Positions 34,557 through 44,169 of a stretch of 64,000 nucleotides of DNA are shown here, piece after piece (within the stretch, counting starts at the first letter, position 1; each line of letters begins with the position of its first letter). This DNA is from Chitinophaga varians (lineage in GTDB: Bacteria > Bacteroidota > Bacteroidia > Chitinophagales > Chitinophagaceae). Position numbers and translations under genes: made by a program. The notes beneath the pieces are model-generated. The model saw only the letters and a program-made list of their open reading frames with translations, had not been told where the DNA came from and searched no databases. The stretch spans positions 496,001-560,000 of the forward strand of contig NZ_JACVFB010000002.1 in the NCBI RefSeq assembly GCF_014529945.1, in the 5' to 3' direction.

Positions 34557-35501
34557 ATGCGGCGTTTCTTCAAAAAAGCCCTCTATACCCTCCTGTTTCT
34601 CGTGCTGCTTTTCAATTGCATCACAGCTTTTCATGCCTATAAGTTCACCCATTTCTCTGAAAATAATCGCCATCGCAACAAGCGGCCGGAAGAAATGAGC
34701 GTCGGGGAAAAACTAAACATGATCTTCTTCGGTGTTAAGCTCTCCAAATCCATCACCAGCGCGCGTCCCAATATACCGTATGATACCGTTCAATTGCTGA
34801 CGGCCAACGGATTACACCTCGAAGGATGGTGGATGCCGGTACCACAAGCCAAAGGCACGGTGATTCTTTTTCACGGATACGGCGGCAACAAAGGCTCACA
34901 CCTACCAGAAGCCTATTGGTTCCGTCAACTGGGCTACAGCACTTTTTTAATAGACTTCCGCGGCCATGGCAACAGTGAGGGCACTGCCTGTACCATCGGA
35001 TACAATGAAGCTGAAGATGTGAAGCTGGCATGGGACTACGTCCGGTCCCGGTCCAACCAGCCTGTCACCCTCTGGGGAATGAGCATGGGCGCGGCAGCCA
35101 TTATGAAGGCGGTGCCGGAATATCACCTCACGCCGCAGAAAATTATCCTCGAATCACCCTTTGCCACCCTCCTCGACGCGGTTAAAAGCCGCATGCGGGC
35201 TGTACATCTGCCAGCTACGCCATTCTCCCAGCTGCTCACGTTCTGGGGCGGCCTGGAGTTGGGCTTCTGGGGTTTCGGCCATAATCCCGAAGATTATGCC
35301 CGCCATATACAAGTGCCGGTGCTCTACTGCTGGGGCCAACAGGATATCAGGGTTACGCCTGATGAAACCAGACGGGTATTCGGTCAACTGGCGACCCAAC
35401 AAAAACAACTGCATATCTTTAAAGATGCCGGGCATCAGTCCTTCTGTCAGAAAGACGGTACCGTTTGGAAGCAGCTGGTAAAAGATTTTATGGCACAATA
35501 A
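34557..35501 (+). CDS. Membrane-anchored alpha/beta hydrolase
   Basis: A 314-residue protein. One N-terminal membrane segment (ALYTLLFLVLLFNCITAF) anchors it. The hydrolase fold follows: HGYGGNKGS as the oxyanion region, DFRGHGNSEG, nucleophile elbow GMSMGAA, the Asp region CWGQQDIRVTP and the catalytic His in DAGHQSF. This is the BEM46/YqkD-type layout. The substrate is not known; an ester or lipid in the envelope is plausible. It ends before a GCGCGC hairpin. Confidence 0.88.
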   Translation: MRRFFKKALYTLLFLVLLFNCITAFHAYKFTHFSENNRHRNKRPEEMSVGEKLNMIFFGVKLSKSITSARPNIPYDTVQLLTANGLHLEGWWMPVPQAKGTVILFHGYGGNKGSHLPEAYWFRQLGYSTFLIDFRGHGNSEGTACTIGYNEAEDVKLAWDYVRSRSNQPVTLWGMSMGAAAIMKAVPEYHLTPQKIILESPFATLLDAVKSRMRAVHLPATPFSQLLTFWGGLELGFWGFGHNPEDYARHIQVPVLYCWGQQDIRVTPDETRRVFGQLATQQKQLHIFKDAGHQSFCQKDGTVWKQLVKDFMAQ

Positions 35502-35504
35502 AAA

Positions 35505-35534
35505 AGCGCGCACCATCCGAGTGGAGCGCGCTCT
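35505..35534. terminator. Terminator after the hydrolase gene
   Basis: AGCGCGC pairs with GCGCGCT around a partly paired loop, preceded by six A and followed by CTT. A second small hairpin, TGGTACA/TGTACCA, lies at 35570-35589. Confidence 0.6.
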
Positions 35535-35680
35535 TCACAGGATCTGACCCGCCGTATATATTGGAGTCATGGTACAGTATAATGTACCACTAGATGCCGT
35601 TCACAATAATTGCAGTATAAAGTTACTTCTTCACGCTGCCATTGGAAAACACCTCTACCCTCCACAAAAACCTTTCCTTT

Positions 35681-36253
35681 TTAAGGCCGTATCACCACGG
35701 GAGTGCCTACTTTAACAATTTCATATAATTCGTTTACGTCCCCGTTCTTCATACTCACGCAGCCTAACGTCCAGTTAATGCGGCTATCCACGTAATTATC
35801 CCGGATACCGGCGCCATATTCCACGCCATGTATACCGATGCCTCCGCCCATACTGGCTCCCTGCGACAAGCTGCCATCGTTCTGGCGTTGAAAAAATTTC
35901 TGTTTGGAATCTTCATTGGGGTAATCCAGCAACATAAACCGGCTCCATCGGTTGTCCACTCTTTTGGCCTGGATATGGAACGTTCCTTCCGGTGTTTTGC
36001 GGTCGCCTTCCACCAGCTTGTCTCCCTGGTCTTTGTTGCCAAAAACCACTTTGTAAATTTTTCTCAGTGTTACATCTTCATACAGATACATCCGGTAATC
36101 ACTTTTGTCTACCAGCAGGAAGATCTTGTCCGGATTAATATTGCCGGTAGTCAACCGTACATTGTACAGATCAACGCTACTCCCAACAAATCCTGACAAC
36201 GGCAGCAGCAGCAATAGTATTACTGCGTATCCGTAAAATCGGTACATTTTCAT
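35681..36253 (-). CDS. YafK-type L,D-transpeptidase family protein
   Basis: A 190-residue protein from the ATG at 36253, where a signal peptide begins (YAVILLLLLPLSGFVG). The YkuD-type catalytic segment is IGIHGVEYG ... INWTLGCVSMKNGD: the Cys of LGCVSM is the nucleophile, while the usual Arg after it is Ser. This pattern is closer to YafK/DpaA and ErfK-like enzymes, some of which release lipoprotein from peptidoglycan rather than cross-link it. The exact reaction cannot be told. It is a single gene, divergent from nothing nearby and downstream of the M16 terminator. Confidence 0.85.
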   Translation of the reverse strand: MKMYRFYGYAVILLLLLPLSGFVGSSVDLYNVRLTTGNINPDKIFLLVDKSDYRMYLYEDVTLRKIYKVVFGNKDQGDKLVEGDRKTPEGTFHIQAKRVDNRWSRFMLLDYPNEDSKQKFFQRQNDGSLSQGASMGGGIGIHGVEYGAGIRDNYVDSRINWTLGCVSMKNGDVNELYEIVKVGTPVVIRP

Positions 36254-36310
36254 AGGGTGATTAAATAATGCTGATAACGCAGCGGGATATTTATTTATTG
36301 CAGTATAATA

Positions 36311-36349
36311 AAAAAAAGCGCAGCATACAAACAAGCTGTATGCTGCGCT
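36311..36349 (-). terminator. Terminator of the M16 peptidase gene
   Basis: AGCGCAGCATACA (36317-36329) pairs perfectly with TGTATGCTGCGCT (36337-36349); on the minus strand a run of seven T follows. Confidence 0.9.
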
Positions 36350-36369
36350 GACATTGCTTCTAAATGATA

Positions 36370-39312
36370 TTAATAACCAAAGATATCTTCCAGGGAGAGT
36401 GTTTTCACCTCACCGATTTTTTTCAGATCGTCCATATTGACTTTCTTTCCGGAAGCCACCACACAGTATGTGTAAGGTTTGTGTGCGATGTTGGTATCAT
36501 GGAATTTCTTCACATCATCGAAATTCATTTTATCAATAGACTCGTATACCTGTTTGCGGATATCTGTGCTGAGGCCCAGTTTCTGCGCAGCCAGGTAGCT
36601 AAAGACAATACCATCATTGGTGATACGTTCAGTTTCAATATCCTGCTTCATAGATTCCTTGGCGGTTTCCAGCAGTTTATCGGAACGTGGAATATCATTC
36701 AGCAGGTCGTTCATCCCTTTAATCGCGTCGTTCATTTTATCCGCCTGGCTGCCTACATAAGCAATCTGGGAATAACGTTCTCCTTTTTTATCCGGAGATA
36801 CGAACATAGCGTAAGTAGAATATGCCAGTGCTTTTGATTCACGAATGGTTTGAAACACGATAGAGCCCATACCACCACCGAAATAGTTATTAAACAGAGA
36901 AATGATACCGGTATTGGCAGGATCATACACTGATTCGTTGCCTACCCAGTTCACTTCTGTTTGTACCATATCATAATCTGCAAACAGCACCTGATTGGCT
37001 GACTGTGAAGTTTTGTTGAATTTCACTGCAGCAGGCACTTCCTTAAAGCTGGCTGGCAATGTATGCAGCTTTTGTATATCTGCGGCGGCAGCAGCCAGTG
37101 GCTGAGGACCGTAGTAGATAACAGCATGTTTGTAAGATGGCAGGTCATGCAGCAGGTTTGTCAGCTCCGTAGCAGTAACAGCATCCAGATCTGCCTGGCT
37201 CAGCTGATTGTTGAACGGATTGCTGGCACCGTACATCGCATAGTTAACCACACCTTTCATGATGGCAGACTTATTCAGTTTGGCATCGGAGCGGGATTTC
37301 TGTAACCGTCCTTTCAGTGCGGCCAGCGCCTGTTCGTTGGGTTTACAGTTGGTCAATATGTGCTCAAACAACGCAACGGCTTTGTCGAAATTCTCCTGTA
37401 AACCACTGATACTGATAGTGGTGTTTTCAGTAGAAGTGCTCACATTGAAGTTGCACGCAATATTGTAAAACTCTTTGCTGATTTGCTCTGCAGTGTATTT
37501 GTCGGTAGCGAGGAATTGCAGGTATTGTGCTGCCAGGGCCAGTTTTTTGTTGTTCCAGGAGCCCATGTCGAAACGATAGTACAAACGGAACAAGCCATTG
37601 TCCTTGTTCTGAACGTACATCAGATTGGTATTGCCAATCGGCGCAGTCTGAATATCTTTTTCATAATCCAGCCATTGCGGTTTCACCGGTGTAGCCGGGA
37701 TAGCGGACACTTTCTGCAGGAAAGCGGATTGTGCTTCACGATTCACTTCTACCGGAGTGATCGCAGGTTTTTCCACTTTCTGGATGTTTTTATCTTCGCC
37801 TTTACGTTTGTAAACCGCTACGTAGTTGTCAGCGAGGTATTTATTCGCATAGTCTACGATCTGTTTTTTGGTGATCTTACCCATGTCGTCTACATAAGAC
37901 ACATCATGTGACCAGTTGGTACCGCGGCTTTTGATGAAAGCATCCATGATGGAAGTAGCGCGATTGTTGTTGCTTTCCAGACCTTGCAGTTCCGCCAGTT
38001 TAGAGTTGTTCACGATCGCTTTTACCAGTGATTCGTCGAACGTTCCTTTTTTCAGGATATCCAACTGTCCGAGCAGCAGGCTCTTAACATCATCCAGTGT
38101 TTGGCCTTGTTTGGCTTTACCGGACAGTATCAGTATGGAATAATCTTTCAGCCCCATTACCTGAGCGCCCGCGCTCAGTGCTTTCTGTTGTTTGTTGAGG
38201 TTCAGGTCCAGCAGGCCGGCTTTGCCATTCTGCAGAATGCTGGAGAGCACGCCCAGCACCAGGCTGGACTGGGTATCGAGCGCACCGGGCAGGCGGAAAG
38301 CGATATCGATGCTTTCAGCGTCCGGGCCAAATACTTCTTTCACAACGGGGGCTTTGAAAGGTGTTTCCGGAGCTGGCTTGTATTCTGCTACCGGTTTAGC
38401 TTTCATGTAGCCAAACTGTTTGTCGATGGTTTTGATCACGTAATCAGGGTCGAAGTCTCCTGCCATTACGATGGCCATATTATTAGGCACGTAGTAGGTA
38501 TTGTAGAAATTTCTGATAGCCTTCAGGTTAGGGTTTTTCAGGTGTTCTACCGTACCGATGGTGGATTGCTGACCATAGTTGTGAGTAGGGAACAGTGCTG
38601 CCAGCAGGGTTTCGTATACCTTACGGCCGTCGTTGTCCAGTCCGCGGTTTTTTTCCTCATATACTGCTTCCAATTCAGTGTGGAAGAGGCGGAATACGGG
38701 GTCGCGGAATCTTTCAGCCTGTACGGTCAGGTATTTATCGATCGCATTGGAAGGGATATCTTCCTCATAGATGGTTTCTTCCACCCAGGTGTGTGCGTTG
38801 GTACCTTGTGCGCCCATACCGGTCATCATTTTATCGTATTCGTTGGCAATTGCATACTTGGCAGCAATACCGGACACGCTGTCGATTTGATGATACACCA
38901 CTTTGCGGGCGTCGGGGGCAGTGGTTTTATTGTATTTGTCGTACAGGTTCTCGATCTGGTCGATATAGGGCTTTTCCTTTGCCCAGTCGAGGGAGCCATA
39001 CTGTTGGGTACCTTTAAAGAGCAGGTGTTCCAGGTAGTGGGCCAGGCCTGTATGATCTTTCGGGTCGTTGTTACTGCCGGCGCGGGTGCCAATCAGTGTC
39101 TGGATACGGGGTTCCTTTTTGTTGACACTCAGGATAACGGTGAGACCATTTTTCAGGGTATAAAAACGGGCTTTCATGGGGTCGTCCGTTACGTACCGGT
39201 AGGGATACCCGCCGGAGGTAGCTTCTTTCCATTGAAATTTTCCCTGAGCCATGGCCGTTGGCAGACTTCCTGCAAACAACAACAGCGATACAGCTATTTT
39301 ACGCAGCTTCAT
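36370..39312 (-). CDS. M16 family zinc peptidase, two-module, secreted
   Basis: A 980-residue protein with a signal peptide (IAVSLLLFAGSLPTAMAQ). The first M16 module has the inverted zinc motif HYLEH in GLAHYLEHLLFKGT, with the distal Glu in the region AVYEEKNRG. The second module (about 560-980) lacks HxxEH and is the usual structural partner (GSIVFQTIRESKALAYS). Pitrilysin/insulinase-type proteases degrade peptides in a closed chamber; here the location is periplasmic or outer-membrane associated. Confidence 0.93.
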   Translation of the reverse strand: MKLRKIAVSLLLFAGSLPTAMAQGKFQWKEATSGGYPYRYVTDDPMKARFYTLKNGLTVILSVNKKEPRIQTLIGTRAGSNNDPKDHTGLAHYLEHLLFKGTQQYGSLDWAKEKPYIDQIENLYDKYNKTTAPDARKVVYHQIDSVSGIAAKYAIANEYDKMMTGMGAQGTNAHTWVEETIYEEDIPSNAIDKYLTVQAERFRDPVFRLFHTELEAVYEEKNRGLDNDGRKVYETLLAALFPTHNYGQQSTIGTVEHLKNPNLKAIRNFYNTYYVPNNMAIVMAGDFDPDYVIKTIDKQFGYMKAKPVAEYKPAPETPFKAPVVKEVFGPDAESIDIAFRLPGALDTQSSLVLGVLSSILQNGKAGLLDLNLNKQQKALSAGAQVMGLKDYSILILSGKAKQGQTLDDVKSLLLGQLDILKKGTFDESLVKAIVNNSKLAELQGLESNNNRATSIMDAFIKSRGTNWSHDVSYVDDMGKITKKQIVDYANKYLADNYVAVYKRKGEDKNIQKVEKPAITPVEVNREAQSAFLQKVSAIPATPVKPQWLDYEKDIQTAPIGNTNLMYVQNKDNGLFRLYYRFDMGSWNNKKLALAAQYLQFLATDKYTAEQISKEFYNIACNFNVSTSTENTTISISGLQENFDKAVALFEHILTNCKPNEQALAALKGRLQKSRSDAKLNKSAIMKGVVNYAMYGASNPFNNQLSQADLDAVTATELTNLLHDLPSYKHAVIYYGPQPLAAAAADIQKLHTLPASFKEVPAAVKFNKTSQSANQVLFADYDMVQTEVNWVGNESVYDPANTGIISLFNNYFGGGMGSIVFQTIRESKALAYSTYAMFVSPDKKGERYSQIAYVGSQADKMNDAIKGMNDLLNDIPRSDKLLETAKESMKQDIETERITNDGIVFSYLAAQKLGLSTDIRKQVYESIDKMNFDDVKKFHDTNIAHKPYTYCVVASGKKVNMDDLKKIGEVKTLSLEDIFGY

Positions 39313-39379
39313 AGAAATTTGTTAGGTTGGTTTGAAAATAGTTACCAAATATAACGGAAGCAAAAAAAATTACAGCGGG

Positions 39380-39402
39380 CTCATAGAAGATAATTCTATG
39401 AG
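39380..39402 (-). terminator. Hairpin upstream of the M16 gene
   Basis: CTCATAGAA pairs with TTCTATGAG around GATAA, and on the minus strand a run of eight T follows after 12 bases. It may end the transcript of the small lipoprotein gene at 39482. Confidence 0.55.
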
Positions 39403-39481
39403 CGGTAACACATGATAAGGTACAACCGATTGAAAACCGGAAGGGGCATCAGGGCAACAAAGTTAATTAGGAGATTAATTA

Positions 39482-39811
39482 TCAGGGAGTTAGACTATTC
39501 ATCAGAAACGCAGCCCGCTTTCCCAGCACCAGGCTATTCCAGAGAGAATCCGCCTGAACAATGGCCGCATGGTGTTTTCTGGTCACTGCCGGCCGTACAG
39601 GCGCTTTATGAACGGCAGACACCTGCCGGATGGTGGTGGTAACTACTTTTTGTGGTACTGCAACAGGAATGCTGCCAAAGGAAGGCAAGTCAACCGGAAG
39701 CTGGCCTTCACCGGAAACAACCGGTACCGTCACACCAAGCAGGCGTTTATCACAGGAATGCACCCACGCAATACAGCCAATGCATGCGAGCAGGGCGACA
39801 AAAGAACGCAT
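39482..39811 (-). CDS. Small putative lipoprotein
   Basis: A 109-residue protein from the ATG at 39811 (MRSFVALLACIGCIAWVHSC). The hydrophobic start followed by Cys20 looks like a lipoprotein signal. The rest is Val/Pro-rich and low in motifs (VTVPVVSGEGQLPVDLPSF, VQADSLWNSLVLGKR). I do not recognise a family. It lies 28 bases after the outer-membrane protein gene in the same direction and is probably cotranscribed with the sigma/anti-sigma group upstream. Confidence 0.5.
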   Translation of the reverse strand: MRSFVALLACIGCIAWVHSCDKRLLGVTVPVVSGEGQLPVDLPSFGSIPVAVPQKVVTTTIRQVSAVHKAPVRPAVTRKHHAAIVQADSLWNSLVLGKRAAFLMNSLTP

Positions 39812-39839
39812 AGATAGAATTTTGGTCAGGTCAAAAAAT

Positions 39840-40805
39840 TTAAAAACCATTCAACCGCAACCCGATAGAGAACGGATATTGTTGTAATCCGTAATCATGC
39901 AAAGGCGTAAGGGCGAAATTGCCATACAGCTTTACAGGGCCATAACCCAGTTCGCTGGTCAGTCCGAAACGCCATTTGTTGAGGTTGAAATCATCGGTTT
40001 TCCTCACTTTCCCTCTCTCCTCACTGATCTGTTTGGTTCTGGATTTGATCAGATATCCGCCAGAGACACCAAAGCTCACCTGAAACGCGCGATTAGGGCG
40101 AGCCGGGTTAGAATTAAAGTTTAGCATTACCGGGATCGATATGTATTCGGCAAACAACTTATTTTTTGAAAATTCTACTGTATCCCTGATTATCCTTGTG
40201 ATATAGCCAGGTTGGTAAGTAATGTTCCGGGCATATCTGAAATTGTTCATTTCCAATCCCAAAGCATATAACAAGTTAAGTTTGTGTTTTGTTATATTAA
40301 GCCTTTGTTCAAACAACCAGATATTAAAATTGATCGATTTTCCGGTGATAAGTTTAAATTCAGCGGGTGTTAATGGTTCACTTCCTTCTCTTGGCGCAAA
40401 AGTGGCCAAGCCTACAGCGGAGTAATCATAAGCTTTACCGGCGGGCATTGCGCCATTGTAAAAGTTGGTGTTATTGGGGTAATAAGAAATATAACTGGCG
40501 CCACCATATTCGCTTCTGTCGATATAATTATTGAAACCGATATCGAAGACAAACCATCTGGTATGCAGGTTTTTCTTCAGCCTGGCACGGGCGTAAGCGG
40601 TATCACTATATACTTTGTAGGTATTGCGCCCTTTTTCGTTCTTCCCTTTGATCAGGATCAGTCCCTTGATCCAGAAGGTATCCGGGACGGGAGCGGCGGC
40701 GGGTGCCGCGGCAATATTGCCCTGACGGCTGGTGTCAACGTTTTGCCCCTGCGCCCATCCTACACACAATACCAATATTAAACAGAGTAAAACTTTATGC
40801 TTCAT
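39840..40805 (-). CDS. Outer-membrane beta-barrel-type protein
   Basis: A 321-residue protein from the ATG at 40805, with a signal peptide ending VGWAQGQ. It has alternating amphipathic strands typical of a small porin-like barrel (RWFVFDIGFNNYID, AFQVSFGVSGGYLIKS, WRFGLTSELGYGPVKLYGNFALTPL) and ends in PFSIGLRLNGF with a terminal Phe, the usual barrel end. The function is unknown. It starts 4 bases after the stop of the anti-sigma gene, so it is the third gene of the sigma/anti-sigma operon and may be its effector or sensor. Confidence 0.75.
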   Translation of the reverse strand: MKHKVLLCLILVLCVGWAQGQNVDTSRQGNIAAAPAAAPVPDTFWIKGLILIKGKNEKGRNTYKVYSDTAYARARLKKNLHTRWFVFDIGFNNYIDRSEYGGASYISYYPNNTNFYNGAMPAGKAYDYSAVGLATFAPREGSEPLTPAEFKLITGKSINFNIWLFEQRLNITKHKLNLLYALGLEMNNFRYARNITYQPGYITRIIRDTVEFSKNKLFAEYISIPVMLNFNSNPARPNRAFQVSFGVSGGYLIKSRTKQISEERGKVRKTDDFNLNKWRFGLTSELGYGPVKLYGNFALTPLHDYGLQQYPFSIGLRLNGF

Positions 40806-40809
40806 AATT

Positions 40810-41916
40810 TTATTTATTCCTTTTACGGGAGAAAAATTTAGCAACGTTCGTCACCTTGTCCAGAATACGGCTATCGCTTCCGCTAACGGACAGGATCAGT
40901 TCCCCTTTTACAGCGGCAGGAGCGGCGGAAGCCGCCACCGGGCTGGTTACCTTGGCGGGCGTAGCCGGCATATTGGCCGCGATAACAGTTTCCTTTGCAT
41001 GCCCGGCAACAGGTGTGTTATCCACCGGAGATGCAGCAGCCAGCGTGTTTTGTTGCAGGTGTTTTTCCACCACTTCCTCTGACGTATTGCGTGGTGATGG
41101 CAGGGTGGAAATAACCGGTATATCGACTGGTACAGGGACCGAGGCTACAGCATTGTTGTTATTTTGTAACTGTTGGGGATTCTGGGTTGCGTTAACCACC
41201 GCTTCTTTCTTTTTGGCAGCGGTACGGTTAACCGGTGCATGGGCCACTTCCGGACGAGCGGGAGCCGTATAGACTTCCACCGGTGTTGTCGTTTTTTCCG
41301 GAGCAGGTACAGGTACAGGTACAGGTACAGGTACAGGTGTAGGCTGGCTCACGGAGGGTTTCGCTGCCTCATGCGTTACAGCACCTGCAATAGGCTGACT
41401 GTCATGGTGATGACCGGCAGGCAACAACCAGATAAGCAGGCCTGTTAATACAGCAGCAGCGGTAGCGCCCCACCAGTAGGGCGCCATTCTGATGGTTTTA
41501 CGGGTACTGCGGTACAGGCTGGCTTTGTTTTCAAAGACAATCGTCTTATCAGCTTCCAGCTTCACCACCTGCAGCAGTGCCATTTCCTGATGCGCTTCCG
41601 GATGTTCCTTCAGCCAGGATTTTAACCGGGCGGTTTCTTCGGCAGACAGTTCTCCGTCCACATAACTCAACATCATCGATTCATAATCATCAACGGTTGC
41701 TGCCGGGGAGTGACGGTACAAGGCTGACTTCTGATCAAATACCACCTGCTCGTCGGGCTCCACACGGACGCCTTTCAGCAGTTCCAACTCCGCTCTCAGA
41801 TGGGGATGTTTTTGCAAAAACTGTTCGAGCGCAGCTTGTTCTGCGTCATTCAGTTCGTTATCCACATAACTGAGCAGGTAGGACTCGTAATTCGATATGT
41901 TGATCTCTACAGCCAA
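40810..41916 (-). CDS. Anti-sigma-like protein with a duplicated N-terminal domain
   Basis: A 368-residue protein. Residues about 7-60 and 73-130 are tandem copies of the same helical domain (NYESYLLSYVDNELNDAEQ; DYESMMLSYVDGELSAEE). A membrane helix follows near 145-165 (YWWGATAAAVLTGLLIWLLP), then a Pro/Ala/Val-rich periplasmic region with a (Val-Pro)n tract. The start is TTG at 41916: the upstream frame meets a stop without any ATG, and the first copy of the domain would be lost with a later start. It is 39 bases downstream of the sigma-factor gene, so it is the probable cognate anti-sigma factor. Confidence 0.75.
   Translation of the reverse strand: MAVEINISNYESYLLSYVDNELNDAEQAALEQFLQKHPHLRAELELLKGVRVEPDEQVVFDQKSALYRHSPAATVDDYESMMLSYVDGELSAEETARLKSWLKEHPEAHQEMALLQVVKLEADKTIVFENKASLYRSTRKTIRMAPYWWGATAAAVLTGLLIWLLPAGHHHDSQPIAGAVTHEAAKPSVSQPTPVPVPVPVPVPAPEKTTTPVEVYTAPARPEVAHAPVNRTAAKKKEAVVNATQNPQQLQNNNNAVASVPVPVDIPVISTLPSPRNTSEEVVEKHLQQNTLAAASPVDNTPVAGHAKETVIAANMPATPAKVTSPVAASAAPAAVKGELILSVSGSDSRILDKVTNVAKFFSRKRNK
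41305..41340. repeat. Hexanucleotide tandem repeat in the anti-sigma gene
   Basis: Five perfect copies of AGGTAC and one degenerate copy (AGGTGT), in frame, encoding alternating Val-Pro in the periplasmic linker. Copy number changes would lengthen or shorten the linker without a frameshift. Confidence 0.9.
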
Positions 41917-41955
41917 AAAGTTATTTATTATTAATCAATTAACAATTATAAAAAT

Positions 41956-42441
41956 TTATATGACGTTTTCCATCTTTACAAGATAATTTTTTAAATGTAT
42001 CCTGGCCCGATGGAGATAAACCTTTACCTGGGAAGGATTGAGCTGCATAATTTCACCTATTTCCTCATAGCTGTAACCTTCATAATCCTTTAGCAGCACC
42101 AATGACCGTTGCACCTCACTTAGGTTAGCCAATGCTTTGGCAATCACTTCTTTAGCGTTATTGATCTTGTGGTCCGCCACTTTCATCTCGTCCTTAAACT
42201 GGTCCACCAACGTCACCCGCTTTGTCTTACGTACATGGTCGATCATATTATGGTACGCCACTGTAAACAGGTACGATTTTGCCTTTTCAAAAGGCACGTC
42301 CTGGCAGTGCTTCCACAATATTTCGAATGCGTTCTGTACTACGTCCCTGGCGTCTTCCGCATGATCCAGATTTTTGATGATAAAGCGGAATATATTGTCC
42401 GAATACAGATCCACACATTTATTGTACTCCTTTTCCGTCAT
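41956..42441 (-). CDS. ECF-type RNA polymerase sigma factor
   Basis: A 161-residue protein. Region 2 covers about 8-80 (DLYSDNIFRFIIKNLDHAEDARDVVQNAFEILWKH and KSYLFTVAYHNMIDHVRKTKRV); region 4 covers about 105-155 (LANLSEVQRSLVLLKDYEGYSYEEIGEIMQLNPSQVKVYLHRARIHLK). It is followed by the duplicated-domain anti-sigma gene and a beta-barrel gene. Confidence 0.93.
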   Translation of the reverse strand: MTEKEYNKCVDLYSDNIFRFIIKNLDHAEDARDVVQNAFEILWKHCQDVPFEKAKSYLFTVAYHNMIDHVRKTKRVTLVDQFKDEMKVADHKINNAKEVIAKALANLSEVQRSLVLLKDYEGYSYEEIGEIMQLNPSQVKVYLHRARIHLKNYLVKMENVI

Positions 42442-42825
42442 TCCGGTGGTGCGGGATTTTAGTGCTAAGTTCCGACTTTTACTTTAATACCTATCATGGT
42501 CACTATCCGGCTTACCCACACCTAATTGTCAGCAATATCCTCTCTTTTCGATTTGCACAGCAGGAACAGCTTCTTTCAAACTGATCATCAACCCATTACC
42601 AAACATATTATATTTATATATCTTTCAATCAGGTTAAATCTTCAGTTTTCCATTACATGGCATCTTCAAGCATGATAGTATTATGACGGAATGCAGTCAG
42701 TAAATGTTACACCTTAGTCAAACTTTTTACCCTCGACGCCGTTAACTGTGGATGCGACACAGATTCGTAATACTTTTATCATCTATAACTTTGCAAAAGC
42801 GTTATTATCAAACATCGTACTTACT
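42442..42825. other. Divergent region between the sigma operon and kbl
   Basis: About 380 bases without a gene. It carries the promoters of both sides, including the kbl -7 box at 42786. Nothing else stands out apart from AT-rich tracts near 42600. Confidence 0.5.
42786..42793 (+). promoter_or_regulatory. -7 box of the kbl promoter
   Basis: TAACTTTG, a full TAnnTTTG match, 33 bases upstream of the kbl ATG; the 10-mer TAACTTTGCA recurs before ispG and recR. Confidence 0.55.
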
Positions 42826-44013
42826 ATGAATAAGAAGTTTACATCCCGCTTACGGGAAGAACTGGAGGAAATCAACAAAGCCGGCCTGTATAAGAGAGAG
42901 CGTATCATTACATCTGAGCAGGGAGCTGAAATACAGGTGGGCGGTAAGACTGTCATAAATTTTTGCGCCAATAACTATCTGGGATTATCTTCTCATCCGG
43001 CTGTGGTGAAAGCGGCGAAAGACGCGATCGACACACACGGTTACGGCATGAGCAGCGTCCGCTTTATCTGCGGCACCCAGGACATTCACCGGGAACTGGA
43101 AGAAAAAATCTCCAAATTCCTGGGAACTGAAGACACCATCCTGTACGTGGCGGCTTTCGATGCCAATGGTGGCGTATTTGAGCCGCTGTTCGGTGAAGAC
43201 GATGCCATTATCTCCGATGCCCTGAACCACGCTTCCATCATCGACGGCGTACGTTTGTGCAAAGCCAAACGTTTCCGTTATGAACATAATAATATGGCTG
43301 ATCTGGAAGCCAAACTGAAAGAAGCCCAGGACTGCCGCAGCCGCATCATCGTTACCGACGGCTCTTTCAGCATGGACGGCACCATCGCCCAGCTGGACAA
43401 AATCTGCGACCTGGCCGATCAATACGATGCCATCGTAATGTCTGACGAAAGCCACTCTTCCGGCTTCCTCGGCAAAACCGGTCGCGGCACCCACGAATAC
43501 CGCAATGTAATGGGCCGTGTAGACATCATCACCGGCACGCTCGGCAAAGCACTGGGCGGCGCTTCCGGCGGTTTCACCAGCGGTCCGAAAGAAGTGATCG
43601 ATATCCTGCGTCAGCGCAGCCGTCCTTATCTGTTCTCCAATTCCGTGGCTCCCAGCATCGTAGGCGCTTCTATCGCCGTACTCGATATGCTGAGTGAAAC
43701 CACTGAGCTGCGTGACAAACTGGAGTACAATACCCAGTATTTCCGCACCAAAATGACCGAGGCTGGCTTCGACATCAAACCCGGCGATCACCCGATTGTA
43801 CCGGTAATGCTGTACGACGCCGTACTGAGCCAACAAATGGCAGAGAAACTGCTGGCAGAAGGGATCTACGTAATCGGTTTCTTCTTCCCGGTAGTGCCTA
43901 AAGGTCAGGCCCGTATCCGTGTACAGCTGAGCGCTGCCCACGAACAGGCACATCTGGACAAAGCCATCGCCGCCTTCACCAAAGTAGGTAAGGAACTGGG
44001 CGTTATCAAATAA
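42826..44013 (+). CDS. kbl: Glycine C-acetyltransferase (2-amino-3-ketobutyrate CoA ligase)
   Basis: A 395-residue alpha-oxoamine synthase from the ATG at 42826. Motifs: [66 protein letters not shown] and the PLP-lysine loop [15 protein letters not shown]. Length and sequence fit Kbl better than serine palmitoyltransferase or BioF. It splits 2-amino-3-oxobutyrate with CoA into glycine and acetyl-CoA during threonine breakdown. The threonine dehydrogenase gene is not adjacent. Confidence 0.93.
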   Translation: MNKKFTSRLREELEEINKAGLYKRERIITSEQGAEIQVGGKTVINFCANNYLGLSSHPAVVKAAKDAIDTHGYGMSSVRFICGTQDIHRELEEKISKFLGTEDTILYVAAFDANGGVFEPLFGEDDAIISDALNHASIIDGVRLCKAKRFRYEHNNMADLEAKLKEAQDCRSRIIVTDGSFSMDGTIAQLDKICDLADQYDAIVMSDESHSSGFLGKTGRGTHEYRNVMGRVDIITGTLGKALGGASGGFTSGPKEVIDILRQRSRPYLFSNSVAPSIVGASIAVLDMLSETTELRDKLEYNTQYFRTKMTEAGFDIKPGDHPIVPVMLYDAVLSQQMAEKLLAEGIYVIGFFFPVVPKGQARIRVQLSAAHEQAHLDKAIAAFTKVGKELGVIK

Positions 44014-44146
44014 TTACGAATTACGGACTACGAATTAGGGGTTCTATAATAGAATAGCCTTTTTACGATATTTTAAAGTATTGTAAAATAGCCTGTTATA
44101 TTATAGAACCCCTAATTCGTAATTCGTAATCCGTAATTCGTAATTT
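44012..44146. repeat. Intergenic fold-back repeat
   Basis: Left arm 44012-44050 and right arm 44100-44146 are inverted copies: GGGGTTCTATAAT against ATTATAGAACCCC, then repeated ATTACGAATT words. The right arm has one extra word, so the arms differ by about 10 bases. Confidence 0.85.
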
Positions 44147-44169
44147 CGCACCTGATTATTTACTAAATC

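Noticed and set aside
38101..39354. A 417-codon plus-strand frame opposite the M16 peptidase
   Set aside because: It lies antisense to the catalytic module with its zinc motif, and its translation has no family features.
41305..41340. AGGTAC repeat considered as a CRISPR-like array
   Set aside because: It is a simple in-frame hexamer repeat without spacers inside a coding region.
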